DNA of 64,000 bases, taken from contig JBPYFJ010000139.1 of the NCBI GenBank assembly GCA_051985675.1, positions 132,656 through 196,655 on the forward strand, written 5' to 3'. The position numbers were made by a program, and so were the translations under genes. Shown here in pieces: positions 7,940 to 16,049 of this stretch. The DNA comes from JAFAXD01 sp051985675 (GTDB taxonomy: Bacteria > Pseudomonadota > Alphaproteobacteria > Rhizobiales > Xanthobacteraceae). The first letter of the stretch is position 1, and every line of letters starts with the position of its first letter. The notes beneath the pieces are model-generated. The model ran no database searches. It saw only the letters and a list, made by a program, of their open reading frames with translations, and was not told the origin of the DNA.

Positions 7940-9004
7940 ATGGCGAGCGAACGCGTTTCAGCTAACGCAGCGTCCTATCGGCTTGCGGTCACGACCCGGC
8001 CGTCGATTGCTCTTGCGGTCGGCAGCATCGCATTCTTCGGCGCGCTGGCCGCGTTACCGGCATTTGCCACCCGCGACCTCATCCAGGATCTTATTTTCGT
8101 TTTCTATATGCTGGCGCTCGCGCAATGTTGGAACCTGCTCGCCGGTTATGCGGGCCTGGTCTCGGTCGGCCAACAGGCGTTCGTCGGCCTCGGCGGTTAT
8201 TTGCTTTTTGCGCTTACGATCTTCGGCAGACTCGATCCGCTGCTCGCGATCCCGCTTGCCGGGCTGATTGCGGCGCTGTTTGCGATTCCGACCGGCCTCG
8301 TCGTGTTTCGCTTCCGCGGCGCTTATTTCGCGATCGGCAGCTGGGTGGTGGCCGAGGTCTATCGCCTGGTATTCGCGCAATTCAAGCAGCTCGGTGGCGG
8401 GACTGGAACGTCGCTGCCGCCGTTTGTCACCAACGAAATCGCCGGTATCGAATGGGTCAAGGCGCTGTTCGACGTGCGCACCCCCGCAGCCCGCGACATC
8501 ATCAGCTACTGGATCGCGCTCGCGCTTGCCGCCGGCACCATCGCGGCCGTCTACCTGGTGCTCCGCTCACGCCGCGGCCTTGCACTATTCGCGATCCGCG
8601 ACCAGGAGGTGACCGCAGAGAGCGTGGGTGTCGATAATGTACGTACCAAGCTCGGCGTCTATGTGCTGACCGCAACCGTCACCGGCATGATCGGCGCGCT
8701 GATCTACCTGCAGAAGGCGCGCATTTCACCGGATGCGGCGTTCGCAGTGCTCGACTGGACCGCGTATGTGATTCTGATCGTAGTGATCGGCGGTATCGGT
8801 ACGCTCGAAGGACCGGCAATCGGGGTGATCGTGTTCTATCTGCTGCAGCGCTATCTCGCCGATTTCGGCACCTGGTACCTGATCCTGCTCGGCGTCATCG
8901 CAATTGCGATCATGCTGTTCGCGCCCAAGGGCATCTGGGGCTACGCCAATCAACGCTTCGGGCTGGTGCTGTTTCCCACGCGGCGGCGGCTGGTTCGATC
9001 GTAA
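7940..9004 (+). CDS. livM: Branched-chain-type ABC transporter permease LivM
   Basis: A 354-residue polytopic permease. The family motif N-L-L-A-G-Y-A-G-L-V-S-V-G-Q-Q-A-F-V-G-L-G is seen at residues ~60-80, and the conserved E-G-P-A-I-G-V cytoplasmic motif near the C-terminus. ATG 7940 lies 4 bases after the livH stop; a longer frame that begins inside livH is not favoured. The operon ends here with no livF. The gene converges with the ArsR-methyltransferase gene, whose stop begins 2 bases further on. Confidence 0.9.
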   Translation: MASERVSANAASYRLAVTTRPSIALAVGSIAFFGALAALPAFATRDLIQDLIFVFYMLALAQCWNLLAGYAGLVSVGQQAFVGLGGYLLFALTIFGRLDPLLAIPLAGLIAALFAIPTGLVVFRFRGAYFAIGSWVVAEVYRLVFAQFKQLGGGTGTSLPPFVTNEIAGIEWVKALFDVRTPAARDIISYWIALALAAGTIAAVYLVLRSRRGLALFAIRDQEVTAESVGVDNVRTKLGVYVLTATVTGMIGALIYLQKARISPDAAFAVLDWTAYVILIVVIGGIGTLEGPAIGVIVFYLLQRYLADFGTWYLILLGVIAIAIMLFAPKGIWGYANQRFGLVLFPTRRRLVRS

Positions 9005-9006
9005 CT

Positions 9007-10002
9007 CTATGCCACGTCACGCGCACCGGCGACCGCAACGCGCGGATCGCGGGCGAGCCAGAGCGATACTGCGATCTCGCCGTCGGAGCCGACTTCCGGC
9101 GGTACGTTGCGATGACCGATCACATCGAGCCCGGCCTGCTCCAACCATTGCGAGACCGTCTCCGCCGCAAAGCCGAGCCGGCGGTGGGCATGTTCCTCGC
9201 GTAGAAATTCGAGCTCGTGCGGTGCAAAGTCGATGACCAGCAACCGACCTTGCGGCCGCAGGACGCGCGCAGCCTCGCGCAGCGCGCGCGCGCCATCGTC
9301 GAGATAGTGCAATACTTGGTGCACGATCACGACATCGAACGAGTCGCGCGGCAACGCGAGATCGTAGATGTCGCCGTGGCGCACGCTGCAGTGCCGTAAG
9401 CCCGCGCGGTCGAGACGCGCGCGCGCCAGCGCCAGCATGTCGAGCGAAAGGTCGATGCCGAGCCCGCGCTCAAGCCCGGGCCCGAGCAGCTCGAGCATAC
9501 GGCCAGTACCGGTGCCGAGATCGAGCAGCGAGCGGAACGGCCGATCGGCGAGAGCCGCTTGGATTTCGGCCTCGACCGCGGCGTCGGCAGCGTGCAGGCG
9601 CCGGATCCGGTCCCACTCGGCGGCGTGCTCCCGGAAATAAGCTTGCGCCGCGGTCGCGCGGGCGGCACGCACGGCGGCCAAACGTTCGCGATCGCGGGCC
9701 ATCGCACGATCGTCGGGATCGAGTTGCGCAGCGAGCATGCGGGCGAGGTCCGCTTTATCGCCGTGCTCGGCGAGACGGAAAAACGCCCACGAACCTTCGC
9801 GAAATCGCACCACCAAACCCGACTCGGCCAACAGTCGCAGATGCCGCGAGATGCGCGGCTGCGACTGCCGCAGGATTTCGGTCAACTCGGTAACGGTGAG
9901 CTCGGCTTCGGCCAGCAGTGCAAGCAAGCGCAGCCGCGTTTCTTCGCCGGCGGCCTTGAGCATGGTCGACAATTCGTCGAACGTGAAGCGATTCTGCGCC
10001 AC
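9007..10002 (-). CDS. ArsR-type HTH regulator fused to a SAM-dependent methyltransferase domain
   Basis: A 331-residue two-domain protein. Residues ~10-95 are an ArsR winged helix (T-R-L-R-L-L-A-L-L-A-E-A-E-L-T-V, then Q-S-Q-P-R-I-S-R-H-L-R-L-L recognition helix). Residues ~130-310 are a class I methyltransferase with motif I L-L-D-L-G-T-G-T-G-R-M, the acidic ribose ligand in G-I-D-L-S, and the motif IV-like V-V-I-V-H-Q-V-L-H-Y-L. I expect it to bind SAM or SAH and act as a metabolite-sensing repressor rather than a true methylase, but this is inference. No methionine-cycle gene is adjacent; the neighbour is a TrmO-like methyltransferase transcribed away from it. Confidence 0.88.
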   Translation of the reverse strand: MAQNRFTFDELSTMLKAAGEETRLRLLALLAEAELTVTELTEILRQSQPRISRHLRLLAESGLVVRFREGSWAFFRLAEHGDKADLARMLAAQLDPDDRAMARDRERLAAVRAARATAAQAYFREHAAEWDRIRRLHAADAAVEAEIQAALADRPFRSLLDLGTGTGRMLELLGPGLERGLGIDLSLDMLALARARLDRAGLRHCSVRHGDIYDLALPRDSFDVVIVHQVLHYLDDGARALREAARVLRPQGRLLVIDFAPHELEFLREEHAHRRLGFAAETVSQWLEQAGLDVIGHRNVPPEVGSDGEIAVSLWLARDPRVAVAGARDVA

Positions 10003-10007
10003 GAACT

Positions 10008-10029
10008 ACATATAAATATATCGTTATGT
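10008..10029. promoter_or_regulatory. Candidate autoregulatory operator of the ArsR-methyltransferase
   Basis: An AT-rich island, ACATA-N12-TATGT, stands out in very G+C-rich DNA 6 bases before the start codon. ArsR proteins usually bind AT-rich inverted repeats in their own promoter. The symmetry is imperfect, so the site is only a candidate. Confidence 0.35.
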
Positions 10030-10173
10030 CCAGGCAAGCAGCCGCATCGGCCTCGGGGGGCGCCGACTGGCCGCCGGCCGAGGCTCAAGCGCGACCCTCG
10101 CCACCTCCCCGCCGGCGCGCGGGCGGGATAAGAGAGACATGCGATAAGACTCACGAACTGCCGACGGGGAACC

Positions 10174-10674
10174 ATGTCCGCTGATCCGTACGGCCTCCGC
10201 CCCGGCGAGGTCGCAATCGAGCTCCCAAAGGAATTCGATGCCGGGCTTTATTTCATCGGCCGGATCCGCACACCGTGGACGACGCGCGAGCAGTGCCCGA
10301 AGAACGCGCGTGAGTCGGACGCGGTCTGCACCATCGAGGTCGATGCGCGCTACGCGGCCGCGCTCAAGGACGTAGAGACCTGTTCGCACCTGTTGCTGCT
10401 CTATTGGATGGACAAAGCGCGCCGCGACCTCGTCTTGCAGGCGCCGCGCCACTACGACACGCAACGCGGCACGTTCGCGCTGCGCTCGCCGGTTCGCCCG
10501 AACCCAATCGCCACGAGCGTCGTCAGGCTTGCGCGAGCCGACGGTACGCGGCTCTCCGTGGTCGGGCTCGACTGTCTGGACGGCACCCCGCTGATCGACA
10601 TCAAGCCGTACTTTGCCTCGACCGACGCGGTGCCAGCGGCGACCGTGGGCTGGCACGCGACGCGCAAGACATGA
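10174..10674 (+). CDS. TrmO/TsaA-family (UPF0066) tRNA methyltransferase-like protein
   Basis: A 166-residue protein of the TrmO (YaeB/VirR) family, which methylates N6-threonylcarbamoyladenosine at tRNA position 37. Family marks are F-I-G-R-I-R-T-P-W near residue 29, the L-L-L-L-Y-W-M-D segment in the middle, R-S-P-V-R-P-N-P-I-A-T-S-V-V-R-L and the closing G-L-D-C-L-D-G-T-P-L-I-D-I-K-P-Y. It is shorter than E. coli TrmO and consists of the core domain only. It is divergent from the ArsR-methyltransferase gene. Alternative annotation: a SAM-binding protein of unknown target. Confidence 0.8.
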   Translation: MSADPYGLRPGEVAIELPKEFDAGLYFIGRIRTPWTTREQCPKNARESDAVCTIEVDARYAAALKDVETCSHLLLLYWMDKARRDLVLQAPRHYDTQRGTFALRSPVRPNPIATSVVRLARADGTRLSVVGLDCLDGTPLIDIKPYFASTDAVPAATVGWHATRKT

Positions 10675-10701
10675 CGTTCGCGTGATCGCCGGCAAAGCCG
10701 A

Positions 10702-10746
10702 TTGACACTCCTGAACCAGTCAATTAATTAACAAAACAGTTAATTA
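10702..10746 (+). promoter_or_regulatory. Promoter with palindromic operator before the GST gene
   Basis: A perfect -35 hexamer TTGACA (10702-10707) is followed, 17 bases on, by an AT-rich -10 region. Overlapping that region is a perfect 8-base inverted repeat, TAATTAAC-N6-GTTAATTA (10725-10732 / 10739-10746). The layout suggests a dimeric repressor blocking the GST-DUF899 operon. The cognate regulator is not evident; the small ArsR at 12195 is one possibility. Confidence 0.6.
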
Positions 10747-10761
10747 CCAGGGAGCAACGTC

Positions 10762-11427
10762 ATGCCCAATGTCGAAATTATTGGATTTCCGCAATCGACT
10801 TACGTCCGGGTGGCCCGCATGGCGTGCGAGGAAAAGGGCGTACCCTACGATTTGCGGCCGGCGCCGCCCCATTCGCCCGAGGTCCTTGCAATCCACCCGT
10901 TCGGAAAAATTCCGGCCATGCGCCATGGCGACTTCGAGCTGTTCGAATCGAAAGCGATCGGGACTTATCTCGACCGCATGTTTCCCGGCCCGCGCTTGAT
11001 CCCCGAGGATGCGCGCAGCGCCGCGCTCGCCGAGCAGTGGGTGTCGGCGGTCAACACCGTGATCGATCGCACCATGGTGCGCACCTACCTGTTCGGCTAC
11101 ATCTTTCCGAAAACGGCGGACGGCAAACCGGACCGCAAAGTGATCGACGAGGTGACGCCCGAACTGCGCGCGCAGATCACTTTGCTCGACAAGGCCGTCG
11201 CGAAAACCGGCTACCTGGCCGGCGACCAGTTCAGCTTCGCCGATATCAACGTCATGCCGATCCTGTTCTACGTGCGCAAGTTCCCGGAGGGCAGCGAAGC
11301 GATCGCGGCCGCCAAGAATCTTGCCGCCTACTACGATCGCAATGCCGAGAGGCCGAGCTTTACGAACACGATGCCTCCGCCGCCGCCTGCCCAGCAAGCC
11401 CAACCTGACCAACGCAAAGCCGGGTGA
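10762..11427 (+). CDS. Glutathione S-transferase family protein
   Basis: A 221-residue cytosolic-type GST. The N-terminal thioredoxin-like domain starts P-N-V-E-I-I-G-F-P-Q-S-T-Y-V-R and has the conserved G-K-I-P-A-M cis-Pro motif (residues ~50-55) and glutathione-binding F-E-S-K-A-I-G-T-Y-L. The C-terminal helical domain contains the usual D-Q-F-S-F-A-D-I-N capping motif (~155-163). The C-terminus is Pro/Gln-rich. It probably conjugates or reduces electrophiles. The gene is first in an operon with the DUF899 protein and sits behind a strong promoter with a palindromic operator. Confidence 0.9.
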   Translation: MPNVEIIGFPQSTYVRVARMACEEKGVPYDLRPAPPHSPEVLAIHPFGKIPAMRHGDFELFESKAIGTYLDRMFPGPRLIPEDARSAALAEQWVSAVNTVIDRTMVRTYLFGYIFPKTADGKPDRKVIDEVTPELRAQITLLDKAVAKTGYLAGDQFSFADINVMPILFYVRKFPEGSEAIAAAKNLAAYYDRNAERPSFTNTMPPPPPAQQAQPDQRKAG

Positions 11428-11432
11428 CGGCC

Positions 11433-12134
11433 ATGACCACGCATCAGGTCGTTTCCAACGAGCAGTGGCTGGCGCAGCGCAAGGCGCTGCTCGACAAGGA
11501 AAAGGCCTTTACCAAACTGCGCGACGAACTCACCGCGGAGCGGCGCGACTTACCGTGGGTGAGGGTCGGAAAGAACTACATGTTCGATTCGGACAGAGGC
11601 AAGGTCTCGCTGGCCGATCTGTTCGACGGAAAGAGCCAGCTGATCGTCTATCACTTCATGTTCCATCCCGACTGGGACGCCGGGTGCAAAAGCTGCTCGT
11701 TCTGGGCCGACACCTACAATCCGACGGTGGTGCACCTCAAGCACCGCGACGTGAACCTGGTGGCGATCTCGCGCGCGCCGCTTGAACGAATCGACGCTTA
11801 CAAGCGGCGGATGGGCTGGTCGTTCGAGTGGGTCTCATCTTGCAACAACGACTTCAACTACGATTTCGGGGTCTCGTTCACACCCGACGACCTGAAAAAG
11901 GCCGGCAACAACTACAACTTTGGAACCCGCCGGTTCACTATGGAGGAAGCGCCGGGACTCAGTGTCTTCTACCGGGACGCGGACGGCAGCATCTATCGGA
12001 CCTACGCGTGCTATGCGCGCGGTCTCGACATGCTTAATTCCGCCTATCAGTATCTTGATCTCGTGCCAAAAGGGCGGGATGAGCAGAGCGGCCCGATGTC
12101 CTGGCTGCGGCGGCATGATGAGTACGCCACGTAG
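11433..12134 (+). CDS. DUF899 thioredoxin-like protein
   Basis: A 233-residue member of DUF899, a thioredoxin-fold family, recognised by E-Q-W-L-A-Q-R-K-A-L-L near the start, L-P-W-V-R-V, the F-H-P-D-W-D-A-G-C-K-S-C-S-F-W-A-D core (with a C-x2-C pair) and the C-terminal Y-Q-Y-L-D-L-V-P-K-G-R-D-E. The C-x2-C in the usual thioredoxin place suggests a redox role; the substrate is unknown. ATG 11433 is used; an in-frame GTG at 11424 overlaps the GST stop and is possible. The overlap with the GST gene implies a shared detoxification or redox function. Confidence 0.85.
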   Translation: MTTHQVVSNEQWLAQRKALLDKEKAFTKLRDELTAERRDLPWVRVGKNYMFDSDRGKVSLADLFDGKSQLIVYHFMFHPDWDAGCKSCSFWADTYNPTVVHLKHRDVNLVAISRAPLERIDAYKRRMGWSFEWVSSCNNDFNYDFGVSFTPDDLKKAGNNYNFGTRRFTMEEAPGLSVFYRDADGSIYRTYACYARGLDMLNSAYQYLDLVPKGRDEQSGPMSWLRRHDEYAT

Positions 12135-12135
12135 G

Positions 12136-12178
12136 GCATTTTCCGTGGAGGCGGACACCGGTCTTCGACGGCCAATGC
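12136..12178. repeat. Degenerate Rhizobiales intergenic palindrome
   Basis: Imperfect inverted repeat beginning GCATTTTCCG and ending AATGC, with the inner element GGCGGACACCGGTCTTCG. It resembles the element at 63790-63833, which carries GAAGTGGACACCGGTTCG at the same place. It lies between the DUF899 and ArsR genes. Confidence 0.5.
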
Positions 12179-12194
12179 AACACCATCTGCCAAG

Positions 12195-12545
12195 ATGACG
12201 ACCGCGCTTCCCGACCGGCTCGACGCGGTCTTTTCCGCACTCGCCGATCCGACGCGGCGCGCCATCATGGAGCGCCTCGCCGCCCGCGGCGAGCTGTCGG
12301 TCGGCGACATCGCGGAACCATTCCGGATCAGCGCGCCGGCCATTTCGCGGCATCTTCAGGTCCTTGAACGCGCCGGCCTCATCGAACGGCGCACCGAGCG
12401 CCAATGGCGGCTCGTGCGCATGCGACGTGAGGCGCTCAAACCGGTAGAATCCTGGGTGACGCGCCAGCATCGCCACTGGTCCGACGCGCTCGATCGTCTC
12501 GAAGCTCTGGCGGCAGCTGATACGCCGAAACGGAGGAAGTCATGA
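12195..12545 (+). CDS. ArsR/SmtB-family transcriptional regulator
   Basis: A 116-residue winged-helix regulator: A-L-A-D-P-T-R-R-A-I-M-E-R-L (residues ~14-27), the recognition helix I-S-A-P-A-I-S-R-H-L-Q-V-L (~45-57) and wing R-R-T-E-R-Q-W-R-L. It lacks the Cys-rich metal site of arsenic sensors, so the signal is unlikely to be a metal. Its stop overlaps the next start by 4 bases (ATGA at 12542-12545), pairing it with an SRPBCC protein, a widespread bacterial two-gene arrangement. Confidence 0.9.
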   Translation: MTTALPDRLDAVFSALADPTRRAIMERLAARGELSVGDIAEPFRISAPAISRHLQVLERAGLIERRTERQWRLVRMRREALKPVESWVTRQHRHWSDALDRLEALAAADTPKRRKS

Positions 12546-12982
12546 ATGATCGTGTGCTCGAGATCGAGCGCCTGATCCCGGCCCCGCCCGAACGCGTGTT
12601 CGACTACTGGACCGAGCCCGAATTGTTGGCGCAATGGTTCGGGCCGGAAGGTTTTGATGTTCCGACCAAGAACCTCGACGTACGCCCCGGTGGCAAGTGG
12701 CGGACCACGATGCGCTCGCCCGACGGCAAGCTGCGCACCGTGAGCGGCGTCTACAATCTCATCGACCGCCCTCGCCGGTTGGTGTTCACCTGGGGCTGGG
12801 ACGACGACAGCGGTGTGCGCGGACAGGAGACCGAGGTCACCGTGACGCTCGAGCCCACGCCCGGGGGGACACGGCTGAAGCTCGTGCAGCAGTTGTTCGA
12901 GACCAGTGAAGTGCGCCAACTGCACAATCGCGGGTGGGCGTCTTCGTTCAGCAAATTGCAGAGCGTGGTGAAGACAGGTTGA
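12542..12982 (+). CDS. SRPBCC (AHSA1-like) domain protein
   Basis: A 146-residue START/Bet v1-fold protein of the Aha1 C-terminal-like group, marked by I-P-A-P-P-E-R-V-F-D-Y-W-T-E-P-E-L-L near the N-terminus and W-F-G-P-E-G-F. Such proteins form a hydrophobic ligand cavity. It is translationally coupled to the ArsR regulator, which probably controls it; the ligand is unknown. A signal peptide is absent, so it is cytoplasmic. Confidence 0.88.
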   Translation: MNDRVLEIERLIPAPPERVFDYWTEPELLAQWFGPEGFDVPTKNLDVRPGGKWRTTMRSPDGKLRTVSGVYNLIDRPRRLVFTWGWDDDSGVRGQETEVTVTLEPTPGGTRLKLVQQLFETSEVRQLHNRGWASSFSKLQSVVKTG

Positions 12983-13161
12983 GCTCGGGTGCCTTGGAGA
13001 TCCTCCCTGCGCAGCCGATAGTCTCTTCAAGGTCGGGGCAGATACGCGACATGCGAGGTATCCGTATCCCCGACGGCGCTCCCGCCCCCCTTGCGTCTCA
13101 AAATTGACATAACGCGCACAAAGGTCCCCGCCATTATGCCGATGGTGGTGGGGGTGTCGTC

Positions 13162-13686
13162 ATGGTTCGCCGGGCTGTCTGGAGCGTGCTTGCCGCGTGT
13201 TGTCTCGCGCCGGCGGGCCACGCACAATCAACGCATACCTACGACGCGCTGATCGCGGCCCATGCGGCCGCCAACGGCGTCCCGGAAACGCTGGTGCGAC
13301 GCGTCATTCTGCGTGAGAGCCGATACCAGCCTGGTCTCGTGGGACGCGGCGGCACCCTGGGCCTGATGCAGATCAAGCTCGCAACCGCGCGCGGCCTCGG
13401 TTACACGGGCACAGCCGATGGGCTGCTCGACCCGAACACCAACTTGACCTACGCGGTCAAATATCTCGCCGGCGCCTACCGAACCGCTGGCGGCAATGCC
13501 GACCGAGCCGTCGGCTACTACGCCAGCGGCTATTACTATGCCGCGAAGCGCCAGCAATTGTCCCCGCGGGCCACGAAAGCGAATCCGCAAGCGCAAAATG
13601 GGAACGGCGAACCGCCCGCAACGGCTCCAATTGCAGTGCGTTCCACGCGGACCACACCCGCTGAGGAGCGGGTCGGCGCGCGTTGA
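13162..13686 (+). CDS. Secreted lytic transglycosylase (SLT domain)
   Basis: A 174-residue exported peptidoglycan lyase. An N-terminal signal peptide (M-V-R-R-A-V-W-S, hydrophobic core, cleavage after G-H-A-Q) precedes the SLT domain. The catalytic Glu lies in I-L-R-E-S-R-Y (residue ~52), followed by G-L-M-Q-I (~70-74) and L-D-P-N-T-N-L (~90-96) with A-V-K-Y-L-A-G-A-Y. The tail after residue ~140 is Pro/Thr-rich and probably disordered. It is a single-domain enzyme without a wall-binding module. Confidence 0.88.
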   Translation: MVRRAVWSVLAACCLAPAGHAQSTHTYDALIAAHAAANGVPETLVRRVILRESRYQPGLVGRGGTLGLMQIKLATARGLGYTGTADGLLDPNTNLTYAVKYLAGAYRTAGGNADRAVGYYASGYYYAAKRQQLSPRATKANPQAQNGNGEPPATAPIAVRSTRTTPAEERVGAR

Positions 13687-13719
13687 CAGCCCCCGTCATC
13701 GGCCTAAATTAACTTCAGT

Positions 13720-13829
13720 CCTAGGGGAGCCTCGCCAGGAGGCTGAGATACCGACGGCCGATTGGGCTTTGCCCGTCGCAGCGCGGTGACCCTTCGAACC
13801 TGATCCGGGTCATGCCGGCGAAGGGATGG
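13720..13829 (+). promoter_or_regulatory. TPP riboswitch (THI element) upstream of thiC
   Basis: The conserved thiamin-pyrophosphate aptamer is clear: GGGGAGCC with pairing GGCTGAGAT (13741-13749, containing the CTGAGA core) and the second arm ACCTGATCCGGGTCATGCC followed by GGCGAAGGGATGG. A pyrimidine-rich tract (TCTCCCCCC, 13833-13841) could pair with the thiC ribosome site TTGGAG at 13861-13866, suggesting control of translation initiation. Thiamin excess is expected to switch thiC off. Confidence 0.95.
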
Positions 13830-13873
13830 AAATCTCCCCCCGCCAAAGGCATGCCGAACGTTGGAGCGTGCCG

Positions 13874-15742
13874 ATGAACAAACACATTTCCCAAACCGAC
13901 CTCGTCTCTCCGAAGGTCACCACCGGCCCGATCTCCGGTTCGCGCAAGACCTACACCACGCCCGATACGGCGCCTGACCTGCGCGTGCCGCTGCGCGAGG
14001 TCGCGCTCACCGAGGCTGCGGCGGAGCCGCCGGTTTCGCTTTACGACACGTCAGGCCCCTACACGGATCCGAAGGCGACGATCGACGTGGAAAAGGGGTT
14101 GCCCCGCACGCGCCAGGGGTGGGTTCGCGCGCGCGGACGTGTTGAGGCCTATCAGGGCCGCATGATCAAGGCCGAAGACAACGGCAGCGTCACGGGCAAA
14201 CATTTGGCGCGAGAATTTCCGACCCGGCATCAGCCGTTGCGCGCGCTCGATGGGGCGCCCGTGACCCAGCTCGAGTTCGCGCGCGCCGGCATCATCACTA
14301 AGGAGATGATCTACATCGCCGAACGCGAAAACCTCGGGCGCAAAGTGATGCTTGACCGCGCACAGGCTGCGCTCGGCGACGGGGAGAATTTCGGAGCAGC
14401 GGTACCGGACTTCGTTTCGCCGGAGTTCGTCCGCAGCGAGGTGGCGCGCGGCCGCGCGATCATACCCGCAAACATCAATCACGCTGAGCTTGAGCCGATG
14501 ATCATCGGCCGCAACTTCCTGACCAAGATCAATGCCAATATCGGCAACTCGGCCGTGACCTCGTCGGTTGAGGAAGAGGTCGAAAAGATGGTGTGGGCGA
14601 TCCGCTGGGGTGCCGACACCGTGATGGACCTGTCGACCGGCCGCAACATCCACAACACGCGCGAATGGATCATCCGCAATGCGCCGATCCCGATCGGCAC
14701 CGTGCCGATCTACCAGGCGCTTGAGAAAGTCAACGGCGACCCGGTCAAGCTCGACTGGGAGGTTTATCGCGACACGCTGATTGAGCAATGCGAACAGGGC
14801 GTAGATTACTTCACCATCCACGCGGGCGTGCGGCTCGGCTACATCCATCTCACCGCCAACCGCGTTACCGGTATCGTTTCGCGCGGCGGTTCGATCATGG
14901 CCAAGTGGTGCCTGTCGCGTCACAAGGAGAGTTTCCTTTACGAGCGGTTCGATGAGATTTGCGACATCATGCGTAAATACGACGTGTCGTTCTCGCTCGG
15001 CGACGGGCTGCGGCCCGGGTCGATCGCGGACGCCAACGATCGCGCCCAGTTCGCGGAGCTGGAGACGCTCGGCGAGCTCACCAAGATTGCGTGGGCCAAG
15101 GGCTGCCAGGTGATGATCGAAGGCCCTGGCCACGTGCCCATGCACAAGATCAAGATCAATGTCGAGAAACAGCTCAAGGAGTGCAGCGAAGCACCCTTCT
15201 ATACATTGGGCCCGCTGACGACCGACATCGCGCCCGGCTACGACCACATCACGTCGGCAATCGGCGCCGCGATGATCGGGTGGTTCGGCACCGCGATGCT
15301 CTGCTATGTGACGCCCAAGGAACACCTTGGACTGCCAGATCGCGACGACGTCAAGGAAGGCGTGATCGCCTACAAAATCGCGGCCCACGCGGCCGACTTG
15401 GCCAAGGGCCATCCAGCAGCTCAGCTCCGGGACGATGCGCTTAGCCGCGCCCGCTTCGAGTTCCGCTGGGTCGATCAGCTCAATCTCTCGCTCGATCCCG
15501 ACACCGCGCGCGAATACCACGACGAGACCCTGCCAAAGGAAGCGCACAAGGTCGCTCACTTCTGTTCGATGTGCGGACCGAAGTTCTGCTCCATGAAGAT
15601 CACGCAGGACGTGCGCGACTACGCCGCGACGCTTAATGACAAGGAGCAGGGCATGGCCCAGATGTCGGAGAAATTCCGGCAGATGGGCAACGAGGTCTAC
15701 GTCGAGGCGGAAGCCGTGAAAGCGAGCAATCGGGCACTCTAA
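13874..15742 (+). CDS. thiC: Phosphomethylpyrimidine synthase ThiC
   Basis: A 622-residue radical-SAM enzyme converting aminoimidazole ribotide to the hydroxymethylpyrimidine phosphate of thiamin. The C-terminal 4Fe-4S motif C-x2-C-x4-C is present as C564, C567 and C572 (F-C-S-M-C-G-P-K-F-C). Other family marks are N-I-N-H-A-E-L-E-P-M, N-A-N-I-G-N-S and E-G-P-G-H-V-P-M. ATG 13874 is chosen because an upstream in-frame ATG at 13826 falls inside the riboswitch. No other thi gene lies nearby, so thiC forms its own riboswitch-controlled unit. Confidence 0.97.
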   Translation: MNKHISQTDLVSPKVTTGPISGSRKTYTTPDTAPDLRVPLREVALTEAAAEPPVSLYDTSGPYTDPKATIDVEKGLPRTRQGWVRARGRVEAYQGRMIKAEDNGSVTGKHLAREFPTRHQPLRALDGAPVTQLEFARAGIITKEMIYIAERENLGRKVMLDRAQAALGDGENFGAAVPDFVSPEFVRSEVARGRAIIPANINHAELEPMIIGRNFLTKINANIGNSAVTSSVEEEVEKMVWAIRWGADTVMDLSTGRNIHNTREWIIRNAPIPIGTVPIYQALEKVNGDPVKLDWEVYRDTLIEQCEQGVDYFTIHAGVRLGYIHLTANRVTGIVSRGGSIMAKWCLSRHKESFLYERFDEICDIMRKYDVSFSLGDGLRPGSIADANDRAQFAELETLGELTKIAWAKGCQVMIEGPGHVPMHKIKINVEKQLKECSEAPFYTLGPLTTDIAPGYDHITSAIGAAMIGWFGTAMLCYVTPKEHLGLPDRDDVKEGVIAYKIAAHAADLAKGHPAAQLRDDALSRARFEFRWVDQLNLSLDPDTAREYHDETLPKEAHKVAHFCSMCGPKFCSMKITQDVRDYAATLNDKEQGMAQMSEKFRQMGNEVYVEAEAVKASNRAL

Positions 15743-15766
15743 CTGCGAATCCGTTCGCTAGTGTAC

Positions 15767-15793
15767 AATGGCCGCGCCCATGATGCGGCCATT
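15767..15793 (+). terminator. Hairpin after thiC
   Basis: Perfect 9-base arms AATGGCCGC / GCGGCCATT around a 9-base loop, 24 bases after the thiC stop. No T-run follows, so it may be an mRNA-end stabiliser or a Rho-dependent end rather than an intrinsic terminator. Confidence 0.4.
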
Positions 15794-15945
15794 GCGGCCG
15801 CAAGATTAACATCGTGTAATTTCCTGTTGCGTTTGCACCACGCGGCGCGACAATTAAACAATTCGATCGACTGTGCCGCTCGCCACGCACGGCGCGCCAA
15901 CATAGGATATCAGCGTGCGCTGAACAGACATTCCGTCTGCAGCAG

Positions 15946-15976
15946 GGCCCCGGACTCATCCCCTGTGTCCGGGGCC
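15946..15976. terminator. Strong hairpin between thiC and the DUF486 gene
   Basis: Perfect 10-base arms GGCCCCGGAC / GTCCGGGGCC with an 11-base loop, then TTCCTT on the plus strand. It lies in the 307-base gap between two convergent genes, where a bidirectional terminator is expected. The rest of the gap (15794-15945 and 15977-16049) shows nothing I recognise. Confidence 0.55.
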
Positions 15977-16049
15977 TTCCTTATCCCGACTGCAGATTTT
16001 TGCGGCACGCGAGCAACCGGCCAAGCCATGAGAGCTTCCGCTTGCGGCG

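Noticed and set aside
13826..13873. Upstream in-frame ATG for thiC
   Set aside because: It lies within the TPP aptamer, and the resulting N-terminal residues are not ThiC-like.
14051..15559. 502-codon minus-strand frame opposite thiC
   Set aside because: Shadow of thiC; product is low-complexity and Asp/Arg/His-rich.
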